From Bacteroidetes bacterium HGW-Bacteroidetes-12 (GTDB lineage Bacteria > Bacteroidota > Bacteroidia > Flavobacteriales_E > Vicingaceae), in assembly GCA_002841035.1 (NCBI GenBank), contig PHDR01000036.1, forward strand, positions 1 through 13,066: a DNA stretch of 13,066 nucleotides, written 5' to 3'. Below, one piece after another: positions 1 through 6,724 of the stretch. The notes under the pieces were generated by a model, which did no database searches, was not told the DNA's origin, and saw nothing but the letters and a program-made list of their open reading frames with translations. Positions within the stretch are counted from its first letter, which is position 1, and every line of letters starts with the position of its first letter. The position numbers and the translations under genes are program-made.

Positions 1-1
1 C

Positions 2-1507
2 ACATCTTTATTTGCTCAAGATAAAGCCACAATTAAAATTGCTAATGCTTTTTTTGAAAAAGAAAATTTTGAAGAAGCACTTCCTGAATACTTAGAATTA
101 CTTAAAAGTGATGAAGAAAACATGCTTTATAATTACCGTGTTGGGGTATGCTATTTAAATACGAACATTGATAAGTCTAAAGCAGTACCTTATTTAGAAA
201 AAGTAGTCAATTCAGAAAAACCTAATTTAAAAGCTTATTATTTATTGGGAAGAGCACATCATTATTCATATCGTTTTAATGATGCTATTGTGATGTATCA
301 AAAGTTTAGAGAATTAAATGGAACAGGGATAGATTTAAATGATATTGAAAAACAAATAGAATATTGCTATAATGCCATAGAAATAATGAAATTTCAGTTA
401 GACGTAACTTTTAAAAACTTGGGTCCACAGATTAATTCAAAAGGGCCAGATTATTATCCATTTGTACCTCAAGATGAATCTTTTATCGTTTACAACTCAA
501 AAAGAGATGATGGAAGTGCCAAAATGACTAATGGGAGTTATTTTCCTGAAATATATTTTTCAAGAACAAAAAATGGAGAACTTTCAAAAGCCAGAAAATT
601 AGATCAAAATATAAATATGCTAGATGGTTCGGAAGAAGTTGTTGGCTTGTCTTCCGATGGTAGATTCATTCTTTTTTATTTTGAAAACAAACTGCATTAT
701 GGCGATTTATTTATTGCTGAATTGGAAAATGACAAAGTAATCAACTTAGAGAAGTTACCAGCAGAAATTAATTCATCTAATCACGAAATAGCAGCCTCAA
801 TATCTTCGGAAGGAGACGAAATTTATTTTGCAAGTGACAGAGATGGTGGTTATGGAGGGGTTGATATTTATGTTACTAAAAAATTACCTAACGGAAAATG
901 GGGAATAGCCCAAAACTTAGGGGCTACAATAAATACAAAATTTGATGAGGATTTCCCTAACATATCAGCCGATGGAAAAACACTTTTTTTTAGCTCAAAA
1001 GGGCATACCAGTATGGGAGGGTATGATATTTTTAAAGCCTCTTGGGACAATGTAAAACGAACTTGGACAACAGTTAAAAACATAGGATACCCTATTAATA
1101 CTCCTGAAGATAATATGAATTATCGTGAATCTAAAACAGGTAGAACAGGATATATTTCGGCTTTGAGGGCAGGAGGATTGGGTGATTTGGATATTTATAG
1201 CGTAACTTTTAATGAAGTTGATCCTGACTATACAGTAATTAAAGGGTACGTAACTTGTTCTGATACAACACAAATTCTTAAAAATGTAATGATTTCGGTT
1301 TTAGATTCACAAACAGATGAGGAATATGGTTCTTATTTGGCAAATCCAAATACAGGAAGATACATTATCATCCTTCCACCTGGAAAATTTAATCTTTTAG
1401 TAGATGTGCCAGATCACAAGGTTTATATGGAAGATATTACTATTTATGGAAAAGATGCTTTTAGAAGTACTATTTCTAAAAACATAAAGGTAGAGAAAAA
1501 AGAATAG
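2..1507 (+). CDS. TPR–PD40 propeller–carboxypeptidase-regulatory-domain envelope protein (5'-partial)
   Basis: The reading frame is open from base 2, well before the first ATG at 122. The upstream codons read SLFAQDKATIKIANAFF, which looks like the end of a signal peptide (cut near AQ/DK) followed by a TPR helix, so ATG 122 is internal and the true start lies left of the window. Visible residues (501): TPR-like helices about 8–130; about five PD40/WD40-like propeller repeats about 140–402, with motifs such as ISSEGDEIYFASDRDGG and ISADGKTLFFSS; and a carboxypeptidase-regulatory-like beta domain about 412–485 (IKGYVTCSDT, NPNTGRYIIILPPG). This architecture matches Bacteroidota periplasmic or outer-membrane-associated proteins, including the PorE type of the type IX secretion system, but the OmpA peptidoglycan-binding domain that usually follows is absent. 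The frame ends in a lysine-rich tail 12 bp before the convergent scoB. The family call is firm; the precise role is unknown. Confidence 0.9.
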   Translation, partial: TSLFAQDKATIKIANAFFEKENFEEALPEYLELLKSDEENMLYNYRVGVCYLNTNIDKSKAVPYLEKVVNSEKPNLKAYYLLGRAHHYSYRFNDAIVMYQKFRELNGTGIDLNDIEKQIEYCYNAIEIMKFQLDVTFKNLGPQINSKGPDYYPFVPQDESFIVYNSKRDDGSAKMTNGSYFPEIYFSRTKNGELSKARKLDQNINMLDGSEEVVGLSSDGRFILFYFENKLHYGDLFIAELENDKVINLEKLPAEINSSNHEIAASISSEGDEIYFASDRDGGYGGVDIYVTKKLPNGKWGIAQNLGATINTKFDEDFPNISADGKTLFFSSKGHTSMGGYDIFKASWDNVKRTWTTVKNIGYPINTPEDNMNYRESKTGRTGYISALRAGGLGDLDIYSVTFNEVDPDYTVIKGYVTCSDTTQILKNVMISVLDSQTDEEYGSYLANPNTGRYIIILPPGKFNLLVDVPDHKVYMEDITIYGKDAFRSTISKNIKVEKKE

Positions 1508-1519
1508 ATTAAAAAAATA

Positions 1520-2176
1520 CTAATCCAACTTCATTTCAGGAATATTGCCTTCAATAATGAGTTTACCAGCGGTTGCGGCTTTTATTTCTTCTATCGATAC
1601 ACCTGGAGCCCTTTCTCGCAAATAAAAAGCATTGTTTTTAATTTCTAAATACGCCAAGTTAGTAACCACTTTAGTTACGCAACCAACACCTGTTAATGGA
1701 AGCATACATTCGGGCAACAATTTGCTTTCACCAGCCTTGTTGGTGTGCATCATGGCAACAATAATGTTTTGAGCAGAAGCAACCAAATCCATAGCACCGC
1801 CCATTCCTTTTACCATCACACCTGGTATTTTCCAATTGGCAATGTTGCCATTTTGAGCAACCTCCATAGCACCCAAAACGGTTAGCTGAACGTGTTGCCC
1901 TCTAATCATAGCAAAACTTGTTGATGAATCGAAAATAGAAGCACCTGGTTGCAAAGTAACGGTTTGTTTTCCTGCATTAATTAAATCAGCATCTTCTTCG
2001 CCATCAAAAGGAAAAGGTCCCATTCCTAATATTCCATTTTCCGATTGAAACTCTACTGTTATTCCTTTTGGGATATAATTAGCTACCAATGTTGGTATTC
2101 CTATTCCTAAGTTTACATACCAACCATCTTTTAGTTCTTGTGCAATTCGTTGTGCAATTCCGTTTTTATCTAACAT
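1520..2176 (-). CDS. scoB: 3-oxoacid CoA-transferase subunit B
   Basis: This is the beta subunit (218 aa, normal length) of succinyl-CoA:3-ketoacid CoA-transferase. The enzyme moves CoA from succinyl-CoA to acetoacetate in the cytoplasm, giving acetoacetyl-CoA and succinate. The family signature FQSENGILG is present; Glu46 in SENG is the expected residue that forms the glutamyl-CoA thioester. Other typical blocks are the N-terminal GWYVNLGIGIPTLVANY, then GGAMDLV and LPLTGVGCV. The start is the ATG at 2176, 12 bp after the lipoprotein stop, so it is probably co-transcribed with scoA and the intervening gene. The C-terminus converges on the TPR/PD40 gene with a 12-bp gap. An atoA-type acetate CoA-transferase cannot be excluded on sequence alone. 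Confidence 0.96.
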   Translation of the reverse strand: MLDKNGIAQRIAQELKDGWYVNLGIGIPTLVANYIPKGITVEFQSENGILGMGPFPFDGEEDADLINAGKQTVTLQPGASIFDSSTSFAMIRGQHVQLTVLGAMEVAQNGNIANWKIPGVMVKGMGGAMDLVASAQNIIVAMMHTNKAGESKLLPECMLPLTGVGCVTKVVTNLAYLEIKNNAFYLRERAPGVSIEEIKAATAGKLIIEGNIPEMKLD

Positions 2177-2188
2177 AATTTTATTATT

Positions 2189-3091
2189 TTAATAATTTGC
2201 AATCTTAATTTTTTTTCCTACAAGCATATTTTTATATTTTTCATCAAGTTTACTTTCCCAACCAATTAAGTATCTTGAAAATGAACTTATTTCAAGAGAA
2301 TCTATACTTCTATAGGAAAAAGCCATTATTTCGTTAGGAAATTCTTTCATAGCAAATGCCATTTGTTTTTTTGTTTTTTTATTTTTATCAAAAGGTGATC
2401 GATACAAATCTTTCGCTCCAAATAAATGAAGGAATTCATGAGCAATAGTGCCTGGATTCTTATAACTTACTACGCCATATTCAGGATTTATATCTTCACT
2501 TGCATGAAGTACAACAGAAATTTCATCGGTATGGGAATTATTTATAAAATATAAAATTGCAATATTATCAGTTTGATGAATATTTTTCAATCTTGCAATT
2601 AAATTTTCTCTACCTTTTGGAGTTATTTTATTCTTTGTAATTATAGATGTGTCAAGCCCGTAAGTTTTGGTTGCTTCTTTAGCTATCTTATCAGCCCAAG
2701 TATCTAACAATTTAATTCCATTAACTCCAAGCACAGTAGCTGAAAGTGTTTTTCTTGTTAAATTAGCCTCAATAGGAATAATATTATTATTAGAATGATA
2801 ATCTAATTGTATAGATAAAGTAATTCCATTTTTTTTTGCTTCATGTTCTATCCAATTAGATGCTAATTTTATTGAATCAATGGTAGAATTTATATCATAC
2901 TCCGTCCATATACCAGTATATTTTGAATCAACAAAAATGGCATATAAAACAACATTTCCTATTAATTTTTTACAAACATTATTATTAACTGATGCTATAT
3001 GATAAACCATATCCTTTTCAGTTTTAATTTTTTTTGTATGACATGATAAAATTAACACAGAAAGAGTTAATATTATTATTTTAAGAAGCAT
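2189..3091 (-). CDS. putative metzincin-type zinc metalloprotease lipoprotein
   Basis: A 300-aa protein with a lipoprotein signal peptide: hydrophobic residues 3–15 and lipobox LILSC with Cys17 as the lipidation site, so it probably sits on the periplasmic or outer-membrane surface. The key motif is HEFLHLFGAKD at 218–228, which fits the metzincin pattern HExxHxxGxxD: zinc ligands His218 and His222, catalytic base Glu219, and Asp228 as third ligand as in snapalysin-type enzymes. NEIMAFSY, with Met256 about 34 residues downstream, could be the Met-turn. The rest (TWADKIAKEATKTYG, NIAILYFINNS) matches no family I recognise. It lies between scoA and scoB in the same direction, 12 bp before scoB, and its DNA looks more AT-rich than the CoA-transferase genes. 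Protease function is inferred from motifs only; substrate unknown. Confidence 0.8.
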   Translation of the reverse strand: MLLKIIILTLSVLILSCHTKKIKTEKDMVYHIASVNNNVCKKLIGNVVLYAIFVDSKYTGIWTEYDINSTIDSIKLASNWIEHEAKKNGITLSIQLDYHSNNNIIPIEANLTRKTLSATVLGVNGIKLLDTWADKIAKEATKTYGLDTSIITKNKITPKGRENLIARLKNIHQTDNIAILYFINNSHTDEISVVLHASEDINPEYGVVSYKNPGTIAHEFLHLFGAKDLYRSPFDKNKKTKKQMAFAMKEFPNEIMAFSYRSIDSLEISSFSRYLIGWESKLDEKYKNMLVGKKIKIANY

Positions 3092-3111
3092 AAGGAATAT
3101 TTTTTTACTAT

Positions 3112-3151
3112 ATTGCTACATTGTTACATTAACCAATTGCTACATTGTTAA
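3112..3151. repeat. degenerate octamer tandem repeat, five units
   Basis: Five consecutive 8-nt units on the + strand: ATTGCTAC, ATTGTTAC, ATTAACCA, ATTGCTAC, ATTGTTAA. The first 15 nt of the repeat (3112–3126) recur exactly at 3136–3150. The array lies between the scoA stop and the lipoprotein start, and the scoA stop codon (complement of 3148–3150) is inside its last unit. I see no stem-loop that would explain it as a terminator. Confidence 0.75.
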
Positions 3152-3852
3152 GATAGTGTGCGAACCGTTCGTTGTTCAATGCGTTTTTCGTAATTTTTTC
3201 CTTGAAAAATCCGTTGCACAAAAATCCCTGGTGTGTGAATGTGATTGGGATTAAGCGTGCCTTCGGGAACTAATTCTTCTACTTCGGCTATGGTAATTTT
3301 TCCTGCTGTTGCCATTACATGATTAAAATTTAATGCGGTGTATTTAAAAACTAAATTTCCAGCAGTATCGCCTTTCCAAGCTTTTACTATGGCAAAATCG
3401 GCTTTTAAGGCTGTTTCTAAAATGTGTGGTTTACCATCAAAAACACGTACTTCTTTACCTTGGGCAACTTCGGTTCCATAGCCAGCAGGCGTAAAAAACG
3501 CAGGAATACCAGCTCCACCAGCTCTGCATCGTTCTGCCAATGAGCCTTGTGGAATTAAATCTACTTCTAATTCGCCACTAAGCATTTGTCGTTCAAACTC
3601 ATCGTTTTCGCCAACATAAGACGAAATCATTTTTTTAATTTGTTTTTTTTGAAGCAATAATCCTAACCCAAAATTATCAACCCCAGCATTATTAGAAATA
3701 CAAGTTAAATTTTTAACACTCATTTTTACTAATTGTGCTATGCTATTTTCAGGTATTCCACATAAGCCAAAACCACCTAACATCAAGGTCATTCCATCTT
3801 TTATCCCTTTTGTTGCTTCTTCAACATTTGCTACTACTTTGTTTATTGCCAT
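3148..3852 (-). CDS. scoA: 3-oxoacid CoA-transferase subunit A
   Basis: Alpha subunit (234 aa from the chosen start) of the ScoAB CoA-transferase, partner of the ScoB encoded downstream. The CoA-transferase family I signature is clear: DGMTLMLGGFGLCGIPE near residues 19–35, with GGF followed by G-x-P. SSYVGENDEFERQ, PQGSLAERCRAGGAGIPAF and LVFKYTALNFNHVMATAG are characteristic of SCOT-A subunits. An upstream in-frame ATG at 3891 would add 13 residues, but those codons fall inside the AGTT-type repeat at 3860–3918 and do not resemble the family N-terminus, so MAINKVVANVEEA (ATG 3852) is preferred. The C-terminus (RTVRTLS) ends at a stop provided by the octamer repeat. Function is secure; the substrate (acetoacetate or another ketoacid) is inferred. 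Confidence 0.96.
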   Translation of the reverse strand: MAINKVVANVEEATKGIKDGMTLMLGGFGLCGIPENSIAQLVKMSVKNLTCISNNAGVDNFGLGLLLQKKQIKKMISSYVGENDEFERQMLSGELEVDLIPQGSLAERCRAGGAGIPAFFTPAGYGTEVAQGKEVRVFDGKPHILETALKADFAIVKAWKGDTAGNLVFKYTALNFNHVMATAGKITIAEVEELVPEGTLNPNHIHTPGIFVQRIFQGKNYEKRIEQRTVRTLS

Positions 3853-3859
3853 CTTTTTT

Positions 3860-3918
3860 AGTTTATTAAGTTCGTAAAGTTGAAAGTTCATAAAGTTAAA
3901 AGTTTGTAAAGGTTATAA
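3860..3918. repeat. degenerate 9/7-nt tandem repeat upstream of scoA
   Basis: On the + strand the units are AGTTTATTA, AGTTCGTAA, AGTTGAA, AGTTCATAA, AGTTAAA, AGTTTGTAA and AGGTTATAA: seven units starting AGTT or AGGT, alternating mainly between 9 and 7 nt. It covers the scoA leader just upstream of the chosen ATG and accounts for the apparent 13-residue N-terminal extension of scoA as repeat translation. Confidence 0.65.
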
Positions 3919-3926
3919 AATTAAAA

Positions 3927-3975
3927 CACTCAACACTCATCACTCACCACTCACCACCCATCACCCATCACTCAA
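3927..3975. repeat. heptamer tandem repeat, seven units
   Basis: Seven contiguous 7-nt units on the + strand: CACTCAA, CACTCAT, CACTCAC, CACTCAC, CACCCAT, CACCCAT, CACTCAA. The consensus is CAC[TC]CAN and the length is exactly 49 bp. It lies between the PBP1A stop (complement of 3978–3980) and scoA, so any transcript reading from PBP1A into scoA contains it. The strand composition is strongly biased (C/A on +, G/T on -). It resembles heptameric short tandem repeats known from other bacteria; no function is visible. Confidence 0.85.
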
Positions 3976-3980
3976 ACTTA
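3973..3980 (-). promoter_or_regulatory. possible scoA -7 promoter box
   Basis: On the minus strand this reads TAAGTTTG, an exact match to the Bacteroidota -7 consensus TAnnTTTG. It overlaps the PBP1A stop codon and directly precedes the heptamer array, which would give scoA a long repeat-filled leader of about 115 nt. No clear -33 TTG element is placed. A chance match is quite possible in AT-rich DNA. Confidence 0.25.
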
Positions 3981-6443
3981 CCAAGCACTTCCATCACCAT
4001 CATTAAAATTATTTTTTAAGTTGTATTCTTTGCAGTTTAATTCTATGGTTAAAGGGGTTTGAGGACGCTCAAAATCGCCACTCGAAATTTTTAATTTGTT
4101 GTCGGCATGTACTTTTTGCATGTAGTAGCCCCAAATGGGTAGTGCAGTGTTTGCACCTTGTCCCATATCAGTTGTGGCAAAACGAATGCTTCGTTCATCA
4201 GCTCCAACCCAAACGCCCGTAACCAAATCGGGCGTAATACCCATAAACCAACCATCAGAATTGTTTTGTGTAGTTCCTGTTTTTCCAGCAATAGGGTATT
4301 TGTGTCCAACATAAGGGCGAGATTCTGTAATTCCACCTCGTAATCGCATACCTGTGCCTGCGTGATACATTGGGTTTTTACCTCTATTTTTTCTGTAGTC
4401 TCCAACACATCTATTCGTTTCACCATCAACTACACCTTTCATTAAATCTAGCATCACATAAGCAGTTTCTTCGCTCATCGCTTCATTGGTTTTGGGTCTG
4501 GTATCAATAATTACGTTGCCAAATTTATCTTCTACTCGGGTGTACATGGTTGGTTCAATAAAAACACCCTTATTAGCAAGAGAAGCCATAGCACCAACCA
4601 TTTCATAAACAGATAAATCGGCAACGCCTAAGCACAAAGAAGGCACGGGGTCTAAATGGCTTGTAATTCCCATGGCACGAGCTTGGTCAACAACTGCTTG
4701 TGGTCCAAATTGTTTCATAATGTAAGCAGTAATTGAGTTCATGGAGTTGGCTAAGGCATATTTTAAAGAAACTTTGCAGCCTGTATTGTAACCGTCAGAG
4801 TTTTTTGGCGTCCAGCTTTGTAATATACCAAACTCTCCTTTGTGGAAAGTGTAGGCGTTATCAGGCACTTCGTAGCAAGGTGAGTAGCCGTTTTGAATAG
4901 CCATTGAATACACAATAGGTTTAAATGTTGAGCCTACTTGTCTTTTTCCTGTTTTCACGTGGTCGTAAGCAAAGTTTTGAAAATTAACGCCTCCAACCCA
5001 CGCTTTAATATATCCTGTGTGCGGATCTACCGACATTAATCCTGCGTGTAAAAAGGTTTTATAATATTTTAATGAATCTAATGGAGATAAAATTGTGTCT
5101 ATTTCTCCTTGATGAGAAAACAGTTTCATTTTAACAGGCAGTTCAAAAATAATAGGAATGGAATCTTTTTTTACTGCATAGCTTTTATGTCCGCAATCTT
5201 CGGCTGAGCACACAAAATGATTGCCTTGTTTTTTTATGAAATCGCCTCTTCTACCGCAATTAGCACATTCTTGTCCTGTTAATATTCGATAGCGAGGAGT
5301 GCCTTTTTCCATATTATCCAATAATTTCAGGTATTGTTCTTTAGAAATTTTATTGTCGTAAGGATATTTAGCAACTCTATATTTTTTCAGGTGTTTATCA
5401 AATTGTTTTTGAAGCGTTTTGCCAATATATTCTTGAACTGCAAATTCTGCATATTCTTGCATTCGATAGTCAATAGTGGTATATATTTTTAGTCCGTCTT
5501 TATAGATATTATAGGGTTTACCATCTTTTTTAGCATAAATTAGATTGCCTTTTTCGTCTTTTTTTGTGAGTAATTCTTGAAGTTCAAGCCGTAGTGTTTC
5601 TCTAAAATAGGGAGCAATTCCTTCTTTGTGGTCGACCACTTTATAATCTAAAACGATAGGTAAAATGCGAAGTGAGTCATAATCTTGTTGAGAAATAAAC
5701 TCATTTTTTTTCATCTGCGAAAGCACAACTTCTCTTCTTTTTAGTGCATTTTCTGGAAATCGTTTTGGGTTATATAAGGAAGGGTTTTTTGCCATTCCAA
5801 CCAATACGGCAGCTTCTTCAATGCTAAGTTCATGAGGTTCTTTATTAAAATATACATTGCAAGCCGATTTAATTCCAACGGCATTGTAGATAAAATCGAA
5901 TTTATTAAGATACATGATTAAAATTTCTTCTTTGGTATATCTTTTCTCTAATTCAACCGCAATAATTTGTTCTTGTAATTTTTGTCCTATCCTTACAACA
6001 ATGTTGCTTGCTTTGTGGTCGAACATCATTTTTGCTAATTGTTGGGTAATGGTGCTTGCCCCTCCTGCTTTTCCTAAATTAACAACTGCTCTAACCAATC
6101 CTCTAAAATCAATTCCTGAATGTTTTTGATATCGCTCGTCTTCAGTAGCAATTAGTGCGTTTATCAGGTGAGGAGATAAATCTTGATAACGTACATTGGT
6201 TCTGTTTTCTTTAAAATATTTCCCTAATAATTTTCCATCGGCAGAAATAATTTCTGAAGCTAAGTTGCTTGTTGGATTTTCCAATTCTGCTAAATCAGGT
6301 AAATCATCAAAACCTAACGTGCCATTTTTTGCTCCAAAAAACAAAAGAAAAACAAATAAAGTGGGTATCAAAACAAGTATCCAAAAGGTAAAAATAAATT
6401 TCTTTTTAGATGTAGGAGTGTGCTTTTTGTTGGTGGTGTTCAA
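3978..6443 (-). CDS. penicillin-binding protein 1A, bifunctional transglycosylase/transpeptidase
   Basis: Inner-membrane class A PBP that polymerises lipid II and crosslinks peptidoglycan in the periplasm. Numbered from TTG 6443 (821 aa): basic cytoplasmic tail; one TM helix about 16–38; GT51 transglycosylase about 75–250 with EDERYQKHSGID (catalytic Glu101) and GGASTITQQLAK; transpeptidase about 465–770 with STFK (Ser505 nucleophile), SMN (567–569) and KTGTTQ (721–726). Between the domains, Cys393, 396, 412 and 417 form a C-x2-C-x15-C-x4-C zinc-ribbon-like insert. No ATG exists before the TM segment. A TTG at 6473 would add 10 residues, but it is the end of a TATATTTG promoter box, so TTG 6443, which gives MNTTNKKHTPTSKKK, is preferred. 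Downstream lie the heptamer repeat and scoA. Family identity is certain; the start is uncertain. Confidence 0.95.
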   Translation of the reverse strand: MNTTNKKHTPTSKKKFIFTFWILVLIPTLFVFLLFFGAKNGTLGFDDLPDLAELENPTSNLASEIISADGKLLGKYFKENRTNVRYQDLSPHLINALIATEDERYQKHSGIDFRGLVRAVVNLGKAGGASTITQQLAKMMFDHKASNIVVRIGQKLQEQIIAVELEKRYTKEEILIMYLNKFDFIYNAVGIKSACNVYFNKEPHELSIEEAAVLVGMAKNPSLYNPKRFPENALKRREVVLSQMKKNEFISQQDYDSLRILPIVLDYKVVDHKEGIAPYFRETLRLELQELLTKKDEKGNLIYAKKDGKPYNIYKDGLKIYTTIDYRMQEYAEFAVQEYIGKTLQKQFDKHLKKYRVAKYPYDNKISKEQYLKLLDNMEKGTPRYRILTGQECANCGRRGDFIKKQGNHFVCSAEDCGHKSYAVKKDSIPIIFELPVKMKLFSHQGEIDTILSPLDSLKYYKTFLHAGLMSVDPHTGYIKAWVGGVNFQNFAYDHVKTGKRQVGSTFKPIVYSMAIQNGYSPCYEVPDNAYTFHKGEFGILQSWTPKNSDGYNTGCKVSLKYALANSMNSITAYIMKQFGPQAVVDQARAMGITSHLDPVPSLCLGVADLSVYEMVGAMASLANKGVFIEPTMYTRVEDKFGNVIIDTRPKTNEAMSEETAYVMLDLMKGVVDGETNRCVGDYRKNRGKNPMYHAGTGMRLRGGITESRPYVGHKYPIAGKTGTTQNNSDGWFMGITPDLVTGVWVGADERSIRFATTDMGQGANTALPIWGYYMQKVHADNKLKISSGDFERPQTPLTIELNCKEYNLKNNFNDGDGSAW

Positions 6444-6470
6444 GTTGAATACGTTAAGTGTTAAACGTGG

Positions 6471-6478
6471 CAAATATA
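6471..6478 (-). promoter_or_regulatory. probable PBP1A -7 promoter box
   Basis: The minus strand reads TATATTTG, an exact TAnnTTTG Bacteroidota -7 element. Transcription would begin about 6 nt further on, near 6464, leaving a leader of about 20 nt before TTG 6443. No convincing -33 TTG is seen at the usual spacing, so support is partial. Confidence 0.45.
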
Positions 6479-6530
6479 TTGAATTTTGTTTGAAGTTAAT
6501 AGCTTTTAACGCAATAGGTTTAATAATATA

Positions 6531-6556
6531 GTTAACACGTTTTTGTTAAAAAATAG
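6531..6556 (+). repeat. 26-nt direct repeat, copy 1, with TTAACA/TGTTAA palindrome
   Basis: Reads GTTAACA, three variable bases, TTTTGTT, one variable base, AAAAATAG. It matches copy 2 at 22 of 26 ungapped positions. Inside it TTAACA (6532–6537) and TGTTAA (6544–6549) form a perfect 6-bp inverted repeat around a 6-nt centre. It lies about 50 bp upstream of the PBP1A promoter box, so it could be an operator; that is inference. Confidence 0.5.
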
Positions 6557-6581
6557 GTAATAATTTAGCCACTCGTATCGC

Positions 6582-6599
6582 CACAGATTCACAGATTCA
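6582..6599. repeat. CACAGATT tandem repeat, 2.2 copies
   Basis: CACAGATT occurs twice in immediate succession followed by CA. It is a short perfect octamer repeat in intergenic DNA and too short to interpret alone. Confidence 0.5.
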
Positions 6600-6620
6600 T
6601 AAAAATTTGTTTCTCCCGTA

Positions 6621-6665
6621 AGCACTAAGCTGAAGCGTTGACATTTTAGCAGAGGGCTTAGTGCT
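6621..6665. repeat. perfect 10-bp-arm inverted repeat
   Basis: AGCACTAAGC (6621–6630) is the exact reverse complement of GCTTAGTGCT (6656–6665), with a 25-nt loop. No T-run follows on the + strand, and it is far from either gene end, so a terminator role is unlikely. It could be part of a small RNA, a protein-binding site or a mobile-element remnant. Confidence 0.6.
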
Positions 6666-6724
6666 ATGATTCTTAAAATTCATAAATCAAAAATACTATT
6701 TTTTTATAATGTATTGTGTTTGCT

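Noticed and set aside
1508..1519. Terminator between the TPR/PD40 gene and scoB
   Set aside because: Only 12 bp separate the convergent stops and no inverted repeat is present there.
4091..4429. 112-residue minus-strand frame within PBP1A
   Set aside because: It lies in another frame on the same strand, wholly inside the well-supported transpeptidase domain, and has no family features.
4950..4975. TTTTCACGTGGTCG inside PBP1A as a possible parS site
   Set aside because: Only the left half resembles parS; the right half does not, and the bases are explained by the PBP1A codons for DHVKTG.
6196..6531. 111-residue plus-strand frame opposite the PBP1A start
   Set aside because: It is antisense to the PBP1A N-terminal coding region, shows no recognisable domain, and its length follows from the AT-rich codon pattern of the real gene.
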